A stretch of DNA of 64,000 bases from Campanula takesimana (GCA_026119855.1 JAOWBW010000440.1:62001-126000), one strand, 5' to 3'; shown: positions 44,295-55,856, counted from the first letter of the stretch. Translations and numbers: made by a program. The notes: generated from the letters alone by a model not told the origin.

Positions 44295-45421
44295 TGTTAG
44301 TACCTGACCCGAAAATGAGTTTATTAGGGCTTTCCCAAATATACAAGGACTTTATAGGAATTAGAAACCTTGCAAAGATTTGTCCCGGATTCCCAAAATA
44401 CATCTCATTATTCTAGAACATCTTAAAAATGGCCAAAATAGGGTTTCCATAAACCAAATAAAACCCTAGCTTGAAAATCATGTCAGCCAAGAATGATGGC
44501 CACGCGGCCACATTCGACCTTGGCCACGCGGCCACATCTGACCTTGGCCAGGCGGCCATCCTCACCTCAGCCAATCTCAGCCGTCTGATCCCTTGGTCAG
44601 ATGGCTATAAAAGGACCTCCTTGCCTCTTGGTTAAAGGTCCGAATTTTGATCAACCTTAGGCTCCCTAAGTGACGAATTTTCTCTCTAATTAAGCATTTC
44701 AAGCTCCCAAGAAAACTCTCAAGAATCCCAAGAAGATCAAGGTTTATTTCTTGCCAACATAGGTAAGTTTTCTAACTTTTTCTTCATGTTCTTGCCATGT
44801 TCTTAGTGTAGATCCATAATATTCATGTTCCTTGCATGTTTATTCATATGTTCATCATATTATTCATATGTTCATAATATGTTCTTCGCATGTTCTTCAT
44901 GTTCTTAGATTAAAACCTTATTTATGCTATATTTAGGGTTGCGATCTTTATGTTAACGTGTTATTTCATAGCCGATGATGATCTAGGGTTCATCAACCCG
45001 AACACGATCTAGGAACTACTTCTAAACCCTAATCCTTAGGCAATTTCCCCCTCATTATGCATGATCCCGATTCTTCTGCCTATTCTAAATTCTTCTCGAA
45101 CTACGCTGACCTGAGCTTCTCACATTGAGAATAATGTAGGCAATCTTTGGATCCGGTCTTAAACACATCGAACACAACATACACCGCATCATGATAGAAA
45201 GACCGATCATTCGGGCAATAGGAGTGATAACGTTAAATATTCTTCTCTTGTTATAATTTGACCCCCGAACCCATTAACATGCTTTTTCTCAATGTTTTGG
45301 CTAATTAAAACGCCGTGGCGACTCTCATAATTTTAAATGTCATTATGAATATTCCCTTTGATAATAATAATAATTGCAAGATACTTCCCATGTGTCGCTT
45401 CATCGGAAAGGGGTATTCACA
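44295..45421 (+). repeat. 5' LTR of the Ogre-like element
   Basis: Starts TGTTAGTACCTGACCCG and ends GGGGTATTCACA. Three GGCCACGCGGCCAC-type motifs lie at about 44497, 44521 and 44545, upstream of a TATAAAAG box at 44606-44613. A covarying hairpin with TGTAGGCA stands at 45117-45137 near the 3' end. Short TTCATGTTC repeats occur at about 44780-44910. Confidence 0.8.
45117..45142 (+). ncRNA. Hairpin plus TGTAGGCA motif, LTR copy
   Basis: TTCTCA (45117-45122) pairs with TGAGAA (45126-45131) around CAT, followed by ATGTAGGCA. In this element a second version is at 52638 in the 3' region with entirely different paired bases. Confidence 0.6.
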
Positions 45422-45422
45422 G

Positions 45423-45440
45423 TGGCGACTTTGCTGGGGA
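45423..45440 (+). other. Primer-binding site, Arg-tRNA type
   Basis: TGGCGACTTTGCTGGGGA, one base after the LTR end. This is the primer type of Ogre elements. Confidence 0.8.
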
Positions 45441-45498
45441 CTGCTTTGAAACTTTTTCAAACTTAGTGGGTCTAACTTTCGTTTACATTATGATGTTT

Positions 45499-45645
45499 GC
45501 CATGTTCACACATGCACCTCACACTTTGCCATGTTTACACATGCACCTCACACTTTTCCATGTTTACACATGCACCTCACACTTCGCCATGTTTTCACAT
45601 GCACCTCACACTATGCCATGTTTGCACGTGCACCTTGTATTTTTA
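45499..45645 (+). repeat. 29-bp tandem repeat, about five copies
   Basis: Units CATGTTTACACATGCACCTC plus CACTTTGC-like tail repeat every 29 bases in the leader, then decay. Confidence 0.9.
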
Positions 45646-46303
45646 CCATGTTAATATGTGTGCCTTGTATCTTTTCAATACATGTATTTTTTGTACTTTC
45701 GCCATAGTACTAAGGTCAAACGAGACTTTGCTATGCTCCCTTGTACATTCTTATCCTTTCCCTCTTCTCTCTCTCTTGCATTGCATTGCATCATTCAAAA
45801 CATTAAAACTTCCCTTTTTTCTCCTTAAAAAGAATTAGTTTTTTTCCACACACTACCACTAGTCCGTGTCAGCACTGCACATATCCCTTATTACCCCCGG
45901 AGTGCGCGAGGTGCGGGAATTAGTGGCGCTACTGCCGCCCTTTTTTCGAGTCACTCGTTCACTCTACTTACCGTGTACGCTCCGCGAGCGGTGGGAACCT
46001 TTATCCTACCCGTGTTAACCTACACTAGAGGTTAGGACACTCCAAAGTTTTGACCGGTTGGTTTGGCTAGCTTTTTCTTACAAGAAAAATAATGTGTTGT
46101 CTATGTCGAGTCATCCCCAAGTCAACAATGAGTCGAGATCTTTTGAGAGAAAGTGCAAAAAAAATTGATTTCCCTACAAGGGACGTGCCATGGTAAGGTG
46201 AGTGTTTGTTGTCAAGATCCCCACCCATCGTTAACTTGTGTGGGGTGTAACATAAACATCACGTTAAATGCCTTTAAGGAAGGGTTAGTCGTAGGACCCA
46301 TTG

Positions 46304-46415
46304 GTTGGTGGAAGCCGCTTGCCCTATAGGACCCTCGCCCAAATTGTCCGTTTGGGATGTGCAATGCAGGTGAAAAATGAGGGGTCTATAGACGTAGTGA
46401 TGGCCTCCACTGATT
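46304..46415 (+). other. Conserved leader block of the Ogre-like element
   Basis: Matches 6011-6130 of the polymerase-less family (GGTGGAAGCC, GCCCTATAGGACCCTCGCCC, GAGGGGTCTATAGACGTAGT, TGGCCTCCACTGAT), although the sequence around it differs. Confidence 0.7.
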
Positions 46416-46642
46416 GTAGTTTCTAGGTTAGTTACAAAAAAGGGGTACCCCTTCCAACCAATTAGGGTGTAAATAAATGTATGTTTTGTTTGTAAATTAA
46501 AAAATGTACTATGCATGAGCCTTTCCCCTCCTAAAAGTCGCCTCCCTTCAACCTTTCAGCAAAGCAAGTTTGGGTCCGTTCGGGTGGTCGACTGCAACGT
46601 GAAGCTTCTGTTCTGTCCCCGTTCTCAGTCTCAGCATCAGCA

Positions 46643-48283
46643 ATGGTAACTCCTGCCTCATCTTCAGTCTCTGCAGCCTTCGTCGCTCCCACTGTTAGAA
46701 CTAATGAGCTTAATACCGAGGCTAATATCAATGGCATTCCCCCAAGCCTCCAGAACTTCCTCGCTGGTCACGAAGCTAAGATCAAGAATCTCGAGGAGAG
46801 TAACAAGACTTTGGAGAATCACAACCAACAGTTCAGGAGCCACATCCAAAAGAAAGGAGCCGACGTGATACCCGATGGTGAAAATTTTATTCATATCGAG
46901 GATGAAGAGGTCAATACCAACTACCCTGTCAACACCGGTGCCCCTACCCTCCACTTGCCAAGCTACAGAAGTGTCCCGCCTCCTTCTCTATATGCCCAAA
47001 AGGGGTCCACTACCATGAGCAAGAACAAAGGCGTCTATGAGCCTTCTCCTGAACTGCCTTGTGGCTACCTCTCCGCTAGCAAGTTACATAGACCCTCATT
47101 GCCTCTTAGTATTGGGATGGTCGCTGCCACCGCCTCAATGACTCCTCCCACTGCTCTGCCGGAATCCATCCCCGACATCTCCAATCATCCTGTGGTCATG
47201 ACTATGCAAGAGAAAATGCGCAAGTTGATTGAGACCGTGGATAAGCAAACCGAACCGACTACAAAGACTATCAACCCTAGCCAAGTAGGGGCTCTCCCCA
47301 AGGATTTCAAGATGCCGAAGGTGGCAATGTTTCATGGTGATTCTTGTCCTAAAACCCATTTGGACAGTTATGTATTGGCTATAAGGGCTCGTGACTGCAC
47401 CAACGAGAAAATGGCCCGTGTATTCCATAGCACTTTGGATGGTATATCTATGCGTTGGTTCTTTGGGCTAGAATCAAGTGAGAGGAAAACTTGGGATCAA
47501 ATCAGTGCCATTTTCTGTGAGAAGTATCAAGCTAACTTGGATTGGCATGTCAACCGAACCGATCTTGAGAACACCATGCAGAAGCCCGGCGAGGCTATTT
47601 ATGACTTTTACAAAAGGTGGAACCACCGACTGTGTGAGGTCCAATACCCACCTAAGGCGAAGGAACATAAACAGATATTCTACAAGTGTTTGCTTCCTGA
47701 GATGAAAGCGGCTATAGGTAATGGTTACTTCCCTAATTTGCGGGAAATGGTTGACGCCGGAGTAAGGTATGAAGCTGGGATCACCGGAATTTTTCCACCG
47801 AAAGACAACACCAAGACCAACAACAACTCCTTCCACCACAAGGCTCCCTGAAACCCCACACCTCCTAAGGGTGGGAAAGAAACCGTCAGACAAGTCAACA
47901 TGATCCAAAATGATGCTCCGTTTGATGTTCAAGCAGTCACTAGGAGTGGGGCCCCAGAACAAAGAGAAAAGGAACACTTTGATGATTTTGGCATGCCTAT
48001 GGGGAAAGTCTTCGACGTGCTAGTCAGGAGAGGTCTCATCAAGCCGCTAGAGAATTATCAACCCACAAACCAAAGGGCCAATGTGGATGCCTCCATGTTC
48101 TACAAGTACCACAAGTGTATAGGGCACACCACCGACAGGTGTATCCAGTTGAAGCGTATAGTGCAAGGTTTGATCAATGACAAGAAGATTGAGAAGCCGA
48201 AGGGTCCCAATGTGGTCAATAATCATCTTCCCAACAATGGTGGGGTTTTAACATGGTGCAAACAAGTGAAATCAGCATTCTAG
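46643..48283 (+). pseudogene. gag: Gag of the Ogre-like element, with in-frame TGA
   Basis: First part (46643-47851, 402 codons) has a Ser/Pro-rich start, a coiled-coil-like stretch (KIKNLEESNKTLENHNQQ, about residues 46-63) and a capsid-type domain (PKVAMFHGDSCPKTHLDSYV, SMRWFFGLESSERKTWDQI, residues 225-385). A TGA at 47849 interrupts it. The same frame continues to 48283 with a Gag module MGKVFDVLVRRGLIKPLE and knuckle FYKYHKCIGHTTDRC. A slip near 48255 leads into the next frame. Proper function would be particle assembly. Confidence 0.8.
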
Positions 48284-49485
48284 AGCTCATGGATTCCTTC
48301 GCCAAAACCAAGGTGACAATGTCTAGTATGTTTGAAGTGCTCGTGAAGATGAAGATCCTTGAACCGTTGGAAGGACATCTCCCGCAACTAGGCTGCGATA
48401 TGTCGAAGTTCTGCCACTACCACAAATGTACCGGTCATACTACCGAAGAATGCTTTGCCCTCACGAAATCCATGCAAGAGCTCATTCATGCGGGCATTAT
48501 TGAAGACCCTAGAGGTTCCATAGCTAGTGATGTACTCATGGTAGAAATTAGCGAAATCACTGATCCGACCGAGCCTGTTATGGCGGACTGTGATAAGACA
48601 AATTGTATTTCAATGATTAATGACAAAGGAACTTCTTGCTACTTGCTGTCTTTAGATGAATTAGCTAGTGAAGTGGAGTATTTAAACAAGGTTCCAAACC
48701 CGAAGATCGAAATTCCACCCTCTCAACATGAGGCGCCACTCTCTTTAGATGAGCTACGAGCGGAAGTTTGTCTACTCACGAGGTCCGGCCAAGTATACCA
48801 ATCCGATGCGAAAGGTGCCAAGAAAATCTTTGGGAAAGAGCCCGAGCAAGCCGACCTCGAAAAGGAAGACCCCATTCTTACCCAACTCAAGCAAACCCAA
48901 GCGCACATCTCACTTTGGTCTCTACTCACCTCTTCTCTTACCCATCGCCTCATGCTTGGGAAGAACCTTGCCACTACTATGGTCCCGTCAAACACTACCC
49001 CAGAGAATGTCACACACATGATTGGAAACATCCACTATGGGAACATCATCACTTTCTTGGAGCTAGACAAGCCAATGTTCGGAGTTGATCATAATGAACC
49101 CCTGTATATTACTGTAGAGGTGGAGGGCAAGAAGATTCCCCGCGTATTCATTGACAATGGTTCTGCTATTAACATCTTGCCGTCAAGGATGATGGATGTA
49201 GTCGGTGTCCATGGTGTTGATTTGAGCCCGTCTAAGCAAACAATCAAAGCTTATGACTCAACCTGTCACGCAGTTATAGGCGTTGTCACCCTGCCCATCA
49301 CGATTGGAACCAAAATCCTACCCACCGAATTCAATGTCATAGACATTCCCGCCACCTTCTTACTCCTCCTTGGACGGCCGTGGTTACATCAGTCAGGCGC
49401 AGTACCCACTTCCTTGCATCAATGCGTAAAGTTTCAGTCTGGTAGTGAGGTGACTGTTATCTACAGTGATCTAGTAACTGCCTAA
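48253..49485 (+). pseudogene. Second Gag module and protease of the Ogre-like element
   Basis: 410 open codons. Residues 20-100 repeat the module of the preceding frame (SSMFEVLVKMKILEPLEG and FCHYHKCTGHTTEEC). Residues about 275-400 form the retropepsin-like protease with VFIDNGSAIN (DNG-type active site as in other Tat elements) and LLLGRPWLHQ. After the TAA-type end at 49485 the downstream sequence still reads as polyprotein (49486-49640), so the stop is a lesion. Confidence 0.75.
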
Positions 49486-49629
49486 GGGACGGACACCAAG
49501 GGCATACCCATTTTACAAATACAGCATGGAGAGGAGAGTAGACTGTTCAACGGATTTGAAGTAGTCGCTCAGGCACAGATCTGCGTAATTGACCTCATGA
49601 AGACATCAGACAAGGTGGTACCCATTGTC

Positions 49630-49722
49630 AAAATATTTCAGAACATGGGCTTCATATCGGGCTAGGGCTAGGTAAGAACTTGCAAGGCCCACAGATTTGG
49701 TTGAAGAAGTTGATCACCGAGG
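49630..49722 (+). pseudogene. G-patch-like stretch of the polyprotein
   Basis: NMGFISG in one frame and GLGKNLQGPQIW in the next recall the glycine-rich G-patch segment found between protease and RT of Ogre-like elements. Two stops in GGGCTAGGGCTAGG (49659 onward) and a frame slip break it. G-patch segments bind nucleic acid in other retroelements. Confidence 0.55.
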
Positions 49723-51147
49723 GTGTTTAGCCTTGGATACACCCTCACTCCCGAAGACAGAGCGGAACAGAAAAGGATAGAATTCATCAAGAAAGTGAAG
49801 TTGCCATGCAAGAAGCCTGAAATGCAGCTATACCGCCTTTCTCTTAACAGTTACTTCGTTAAGGAAGGCGAGGAGTTTTCGTGTTTTGAATTTGCAGAAC
49901 CGTGGTTTGATCACACCGGCAAGTTACAGAAAGGGTTCGAGATCTTCAGAGACGTAGAATTCGACAGGTCCAACTTGATGCTGACTTATATGGAATACGA
50001 CGAGGATACGGGCAGAATCAAAACCACTAAGTACGAGTATGCCACCGAAGTCACAAGCGACTTGGCTGATCGGTTAGAAGCTGCAACCCTCGACGAGCCG
50101 ACAACGGAAATCACAGAGACTCCGGGTTTGATTGAGACGTGGGACGGCCAATATCTGCTTCAACATTTGGGTTATCTGGGGATTGACAACGACATGGTAG
50201 CCGCTATTAGGGATGAATCAGAGAAAGACATTGATCTGAGGACATTGGTGGTAACCATGGAGGGCAAACTGAAGAATTGGTGCACAATCGGAGGTCCCAT
50301 AGCTACTCCTGAGTTCATGGTGGAGACATTAGGGCTTACTCATTCTCCTGCCGCTCCTCTCGCAGCACCTCCCATCACTTCCTCGAAATCCCCCTCCCCC
50401 GAGTCTAGTGTTTTTAGCTTTGAATTTGAGTCTTCCTCTAAGTCTGACGACCTCACGTCTGCAGACTATGACCTTATTGAAAACGCTATATTCCCTTTTG
50501 CCATGAATAAAACCCTCGACCTTTCCGAGTATCCCTCCATAGCCACTCTTTTAAATGATAAATTAGCTAATGATCAACCTAATGATATACACTTAGTTAA
50601 TAATGACTCATTAGAAGAGGCGGATACAGACACGCTAAATGATGAATACATAAAAGAAATTTTAGAACAGGTTATTAATCAAAGGGAATCTCGAGCCCAA
50701 GCTTCCGATGAGGTGCTAAGGTGCGTGAATTTGGGAATCGAAGCCGAGCCAAAGGAAACACAGATTGGGAGCTTCTTCAGCGGAGCCGAGAGGGAAGCAT
50801 TGGTCGAATTACTCAAGGAGTACATGGATGTGTTTGCATGGTCTTATAAGGACATGCCGGGGCTTGACAACTCGATCGTAGAGCACAGAATCCCGATAGA
50901 ACCAGATGCCAAGCCAGTCAAACAAAAACTGTGCCGTATTAAGCCAGAATGGTCCCTGCAAGTGAAGGAAGATATTGAAAAGCTACTCCGGGTAGCCTTC
51001 ATTAGGGTGATTGAATACCCGACTTGGTTGTCCAACATAGTGACTATCAAGAAGTCCAATGGTAAAGTTCGTGTATGTGTGGATTTCAGAGATCTCAATA
51101 AGGCTACTTCGAAAGACGACTTCCCCTGCCCAATATTGACATATTAG
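49723..51147 (+). pseudogene. pol: RT region, N-terminal part
   Basis: 474 open codons. The first 330 are a spacer with acidic stretches and a repetitive Ser-rich part; RT begins at about residue 360 (YMDVFAWSYKDMPGLD, EHRIPIEPDAKPVKQK) and includes RVCVDFRDLNKA (residues 451-462). A one-base loss near 51135 shifts the frame at the start of the palm motif. Confidence 0.8.
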
Positions 51148-51756
51148 TGGATGCGACTGCCAACTACGAGGTCAAGTCATTTGTAGATGGGTTTACCGGC
51201 TATAACCAGATTAAGATGGCCGAGGAAGACCAAGAGAAGACATCCTTCACCACTCCATGGGGTACTTTTTGCTATACTGTCATGCCGTTTAGGTTGAAAA
51301 ACGCTGGGGCTACTTATCAACGGGCAGTCACCGCTCTCTCCCATGACATGATCCACAAGGAGATAGAAGTATATGTGGACGACATGATTATTCATTCGAA
51401 AGGCTCCGACGGTCAGCACTTGACAGATCTAAGGAAGTTCTTGAACAAATTGAGGGAGCACGCCATGCGTTTGAACCCCGCCAAGTGTACATTTGGAGTC
51501 AGCCGAGGGAAAGTGTTAGGCTACGTGGTCACCGAGCGTGGAATCGAAGCTGACCCGAGAAAGATTCAAGCCATCTTAGAGGTGAAACCTCCCCGCACTG
51601 AGATAGAAATGAAAGAACTCACAGAACTACTCCATTACCTCGGTCATACTACGACCGTAGGAGAACCAATGCTAAGAGAAATGGAAAAATGCACGAATCA
51701 AGGCTGGAGTTCGAGGTGGGAAGCTGCATTTAATTACCTCAAACAATACCTGAAGA
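51147..51756 (+). pseudogene. pol: RT region, palm and thumb part
   Basis: Continues RT with FVDGFTGYNQIKM, MPFRLKNAGATYQR and the catalytic YVDD (about 51372-51383), then CTFGVSRGKVLGYVV. The thumb and connection are degenerate. The RT reading stops at NTPIL (about 51768) where the sequence changes to another origin. Confidence 0.8.
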
Positions 51757-51768
51757 ACACCCCCATCC

Positions 51769-52318
51769 TGCGCACGACGCATGGGAAGAAGATCCAACCC
51801 GCAAGATCAATAGAATGGTGGCCGCCGCGCCATGGAAAGAGACCCAGTGAAAAACTGCAGAGATTTTTTGAAAATAATCCCATCTCAGCCCGACGGTACA
51901 CAAACCTAGGGACCCCAAGAGCAAAAATGTTCGAAAGACTGCAAACCATAGGCAAGATGCAACCCCTAGGAGAATACTCACTTCTCTCCGAACTACCGCC
52001 TCTCCGACCATTCAAGCCCGCCAAATTTTGCTCGTATTATCAAGATGAAGGTCATGACATTAGCAATTGTGTGGCTTTGCAAAGAAAGATCCAAGACCTT
52101 ATAGATAAAGGCAAGCATACCAAAATATAAGGATTCTGGTTCTACATGGAGGACGGTAACCTCGAACTCGTCACGTTCGACAAACCTAAGCCCAGAGGTG
52201 GAGACAACATAAGGGTGCCCCCACACATGACTACATAGAGAGTTCACGACCTGTCACGAGAAGTAGAGGACTTAAGGCAGCGGCTCTACTCCATCGCCAA
52301 GATCCAAGACAAACTGCA
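51769..52318 (+). other. Gag-derived segment joined behind RT
   Basis: Directly after RT, in the same frame to the stop at 52128-52130, the protein has AKMFERLQTIGKMQPLGE followed by KFCSYYQDEGHDISNC and IQDLIDKG. These match the Gag modules at 48000-48200 and 48320-48500 and the polymerase-less family. RNase H and integrase core should stand here. The following 190 bases are non-RT sequence with short charged frames (LSREVEDLRQRLYSI). The segment probably came from a polymerase-less relative by template switching. Confidence 0.65.
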
Positions 52319-52321
52319 AGA

Positions 52322-52424
52322 CTGAGAAGATCTTCTCTGGGGAGCGGTTAGAATGGAAGATTTGGATGGCAACCCGTTCAAAGAACCAGTCAACCTTAGC
52401 AAACTTAGACGCTACTACGACTAG
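52322..52424 (+). pseudogene. Integrase C-terminal end
   Basis: DLDGNPFKEPVNLSKLRRYY followed by D and a TAG at 52422 is the typical last part of Tat-type integrase. A frame slip separates it from a few upstream matching residues. It shows that the element once had integrase and that the missing part was internal. Confidence 0.65.
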
Positions 52425-52460
52425 TTCCCCCCTCTCAAAAAAAATTATTACGCAAAAAGA

Positions 52461-52556
52461 AGCCCGATAGACTGAAAACCCGCAAAGGGCGGTCTATGCA
52501 AAAATAGGGCGCGTACAAAGCTCGCTAGACTGAAAACCCGCAAGGGCGGTCTAGGA
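52461..52556 (+). ncRNA. Paired GNRA-loop hairpins of the Ogre-like element
   Basis: ATAGAC (52467-52472) pairs with GTCTAT (52492-52497), and CTAGAC (52526-52531) pairs with GTCTAG (52550-52555). Inner stems are CCC-GCAAA-GGG and CCC-GCAA-GGG. Outer stems differ from those at 15480 and 55857 in base pairs but not in pairing. Confidence 0.65.
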
Positions 52557-52637
52557 AAAAGTTAGAGCATTCCCCCCTTTTATCTTCCCTTTCTTAAATA
52601 ATTCTAGTCTGACTGGAATGAACTATGATGACCTGAG

Positions 52638-52672
52638 CCCCTTAGTCCTATTTGTAAAAGGGGAACGTAGGC
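52638..52672 (+). ncRNA. Hairpin plus ACGTAGGCA motif, 3' region
   Basis: CCCCTT (52638-52643) pairs with AAGGGG (52658-52663) over a 14-base loop, followed by AACGTAGGCA. Confidence 0.6.
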
Positions 52673-52791
52673 AGCCTTTCAGAGGTGCGGTCTAAAAAAT
52701 AAATAAACATCCAAATTTGGCCACAAAGCAATAAAAGAAGAATTTGTGTTTTCTAAAGCGAAAACTTTTATTTCCAAAGTCATTGCAGGTT

Positions 52792-54305
52792 TGTAAGGAT
52801 CCCCCCCCTCGCGGCAAGACGGGTTTCGTTCGAGGGAGAAATGCCAAACATGTGTAACTTAACAAACTTAACGGAGTTGCCACATTTGTTAACTTTTAAC
52901 CCAACAAATGAAAATGGTTAGAGATTTATGAGTTCGGAGGTCAGGTTACGGCTTGGGAAGAGTTTTACGTCACCCAAGCCGCCTCGGACAAAGCCGAGTC
53001 TCCCTTGTGCTTGTTAACGAAAAGTGCATGTGTGTGTGTGTGTGTATATTTAACAATAAAACTGCGAAGTTAACTGGTTATTGGTTTTAACAGAACAAAA
53101 GGGGTTCATTTGCATAGATCTTGACAGAACAAGACAGAAAAGAAAAAATCATCCCTCTGACCCAACTCAGCCGTACGGCTATACAAGGTCTTCCCGGGGA
53201 TTTTATAGTTTGTCTAGAAAATGTCCAGTTTTAGGCAGAAACAGAGCATTCTGCTGAAACTGGACTGAACTGTTTATTTTTAGTTTGCATTTTTACAAAC
53301 AAGCTTTGATTGACATCATTCCTATGCTCATTAATCACTAAATGGACCCCAAATATATGGATTTGGGTGTGATTAAGACAATTATTGGAGAAGAATTAGA
53401 AAAGGTGATGAATGTGGCCTTTGAGCCAAGATGTCCATTTTGATGAGTAAAGATTCAAACTTTACCATCAAAATGGGATCTTTATACAAGATTAAATCTT
53501 TAGGGACAACAAAATCAATATTTGGAAGCATAAAGATTGAACCTTTATGACCCAAATGTGATGAATGAATGGCTAGATCAAGGTTTGGGTGATAAAGATG
53601 GAGGCTTTATCACTCCAAATGATAATCATGGCCAAATACAACATAAAGACACATGCTTTCACCATAAAAATGGATCATCAAGCTATTTAAAGACAAGAAA
53701 TTAACAAATCATGATCTTCTTTATGTTTTAACCCCTTTTCACATACTTGGATGTGAGGGCACCTTGAATCATTTCATGATTTGGTTCCAAGGTATATATA
53801 ACAAGAATATAAGGTGCTTGAAAGGACAAGACTTGCAATATAAAGGTGCTTGATAAGGGCAAGGCTTGAAATGCAAGTAAATAAATAACATGAACAAGAA
53901 CAAAAGAGTTTGAGATAGAGAGAAGATGGGGAGAAGGAGGCTTCACCTATGGTGGTTATGGCCTATCTTCCTCTCTTTTCACTCAAGTATTTGGTGGTCT
54001 TTCTCTCAGACTGTATTTCTGCAGAGTTTCACCTATAAAAATATGTTTCTCCCCCCTAAAATGATCAACAAGGGTCTCAATTTATAGAGACTAAGGGTGC
54101 CTAAACCAGCCGTACGGCTAGGCCCCTCCCGCGTCCAAACCATCCGTACGGCTTAGCATGGCGAGCTTCTGGATTTTTCCAAGTTAATTCCGGAGCAGTC
54201 CTGGAATTTTAGGTTTATCCTAGTAAGGTCCCAGCCTATCAGTTTATCCCTGAATGGTGCTAAGAGTTCCTCTAAGTTGGTCAATTTCAGATTGGGGTAA
54301 TTACA
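52792..54305 (-). repeat. 3' LTR of the second non-autonomous element
   Basis: 1514 bases; on the minus strand it starts TGTAATTACCCC and ends with GATCCTTACA-type sequence. AGGTT (52787-52791) is the visible flank. It carries AGCCGTACGGCT at 53169-53180 and 54108-54119 and a variant at 54142-54153. A minus-strand TATAAA box lies at 54081-54087. A GT microsatellite is at 53029-53045. Confidence 0.85.
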
Positions 54306-54348
54306 GAGCCCCTCGGCAACGTCGCTTTAGAAAAGCGGGGTTGTCGAT
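54306..54348 (-). promoter_or_regulatory. Polypurine tract and hairpin before the 3' LTR
   Basis: Minus strand: CGACAAC pairs with GTTGCCG, inner GCTTT with AAAGC, then GCCGAGGGGCTC and the LTR start. Matches 17584-17626. Confidence 0.7.
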
Positions 54349-54544
54349 AAAAATAAGCACCCCAATCTGATGGGAGGACGGCTTGACCGATTTTGGTTTG
54401 CATGGCTGGACCTAAAGGTATAGGATTCCTACATATCCCGTTTGCGGGGAATCAAGCCTAACGTAGTTTGGAGAGGGGTGAGAGACTTTAAGACTACTCA
54501 AACCTAAGGGCTAGGTGGATATCTGTCATCCTTTCCTAGGGGAA

Positions 54545-55330
54545 CGGGTATGACTCTTGGCGAGTTCAGAGGCGGGACATGGTCAACTTGGCTCTACAGA
54601 GAGGGTTGACTTACACAAGGAAGCGTGACTCTCGGGGTTAGAGGCGGGATATGGTCAACTTGGCTCTATGGAGAGGGTTGACTTACAAGGCAAAGCGTGA
54701 CTCTCGCGATCAGAGGCGGGACATGGTCAACTTGGCTCTATGGAGAGGGTTGACTTACACGGAACATGGTCAACTTGGCTCTATTTAGAGGGTTGACTTA
54801 CAAGGACATGGTTTTCAACCTGTAATGACTATTCTGAGTCAAGGTTTGACTTGAGTCAACTCCACCCTTAGGGAGTTTAATGGGAAAGCTGGTCTTACAC
54901 CCCACCAAGGATGGCCGGGGCAAGGTCTTTAACCTAAAATAACCTTTCTTGGTCAAGGCTTAGGTCAACTCCATCTTTAGGGAGTTAGACAGGAAAACTG
55001 GTCTTACATCCTACTAAGGATGGCTGGGGACAAGGGCTTTAACCTAAAATAACCTCTCTTGGTCAAGGCTTGGGTCAACTCCATCTTTGGGGAGTTTGAC
55101 GGGAAAAATGGTCTTACGTCCTACTAAGGACGGCCGGGGATAAGGGCTTTAACCTAAAATAACCTCTCTTGGTAAAGGCTTGGGTCAACTCCATCTTTGG
55201 GGAGTTTGAACGGAAAACTGGTCTTACGTCCTACTAAGGACGGCCGGGACTAAGGCTTGAACCTAAAATGACCATTATGGGTCAAGGCTTAGCTTGGGTC
55301 AACTCAACTCTACGGGATGGTTGACACTAT
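54545..55330 (-). repeat. Two tandem-repeat arrays of the 3' region
   Basis: 54545-54800 has about four units with ATGGTCAACTTGGCTCTAT and GAGGGTTGACTTACA. 54830-55320 has about four units of roughly 120 bases with AACCTAAAATAACC, TCAACTCCATCTTTGGGGAG and GGTCTTACGTCCTACTAAGG. The second array is the counterpart of 16078-16790. Confidence 0.85.
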
Positions 55331-55626
55331 TTCTTGACACCGGGGGAGAGCCTAGGGGCAACCGTTAAGACACATTGTGGACGAAAGAGTCCAAAACTTT
55401 GGGAAAATCATTTTGAGAGGAGATCAAAAGCATTTTGCTTGAAACATGGTCTTTGATAAATGATTCCAAAAGGGAAAATTTTGGAAATGATTATTCCTAA
55501 AGGCAAATCTTTTAACAAAGCATTTTAGTCAATTTTTTATTCTAACTTAACCGTGAGGTTTGTTATGCATAAAGTCCTTTGGATTTTGTCCATTAGTTGA
55601 AAAGTAACTGATGGTAGGAAATCTGC

Positions 55627-55790
55627 TCGTCACTGTTGTGGGGCAGCCCCAATGTCGTCTTTGTCATTGATGTCGGGGTAGCCCCATATCCTTGTTGTCG
55701 TTGATGTGGAGGTAGCCCCAATGTCGTTGTTGTCGTCGGTGTGGAGGTATCCCCAATGTCGTCCTTCGACTTTTGACGTGGACACGTTGT
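55627..55790 (-). repeat. Short repeat with AGCCCCAATGTCGT unit
   Basis: Four to five units of about 35 bases, counterpart of 15649-15790. Confidence 0.75.
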
Positions 55791-55856
55791 CGTCTTTCGG
55801 CATTTGAGGTGAGGTTAGTAACCCATCCATTTTTCATGACGCACCCTTTATTTTGC

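Larger units (their letters stand above)
44295..52791 (+). mobile_element. Ogre-like Tat gypsy element (5' LTR to 3' untranslated region)
   Basis: 5' LTR 44295-45421, primer site 45423-45440, leader, gag, protease, G-patch-like stretch, RT and the end of integrase. RNase H and integrase core are absent. The 3' side stops at 52791, where another element is inserted; the 3' LTR must lie past the window. GTGGC (44290-44294) would be its target duplication. It shares leader, primer site and 3' hairpins with the two polymerase-less elements of the window. Confidence 0.85.

Noticed and set aside
45497..45838. Frame with HAPHTLPCLHMHLT repeats
   Set aside because: Produced by a 29-bp tandem repeat in the leader of the Ogre-like element; frame changes at each unit.
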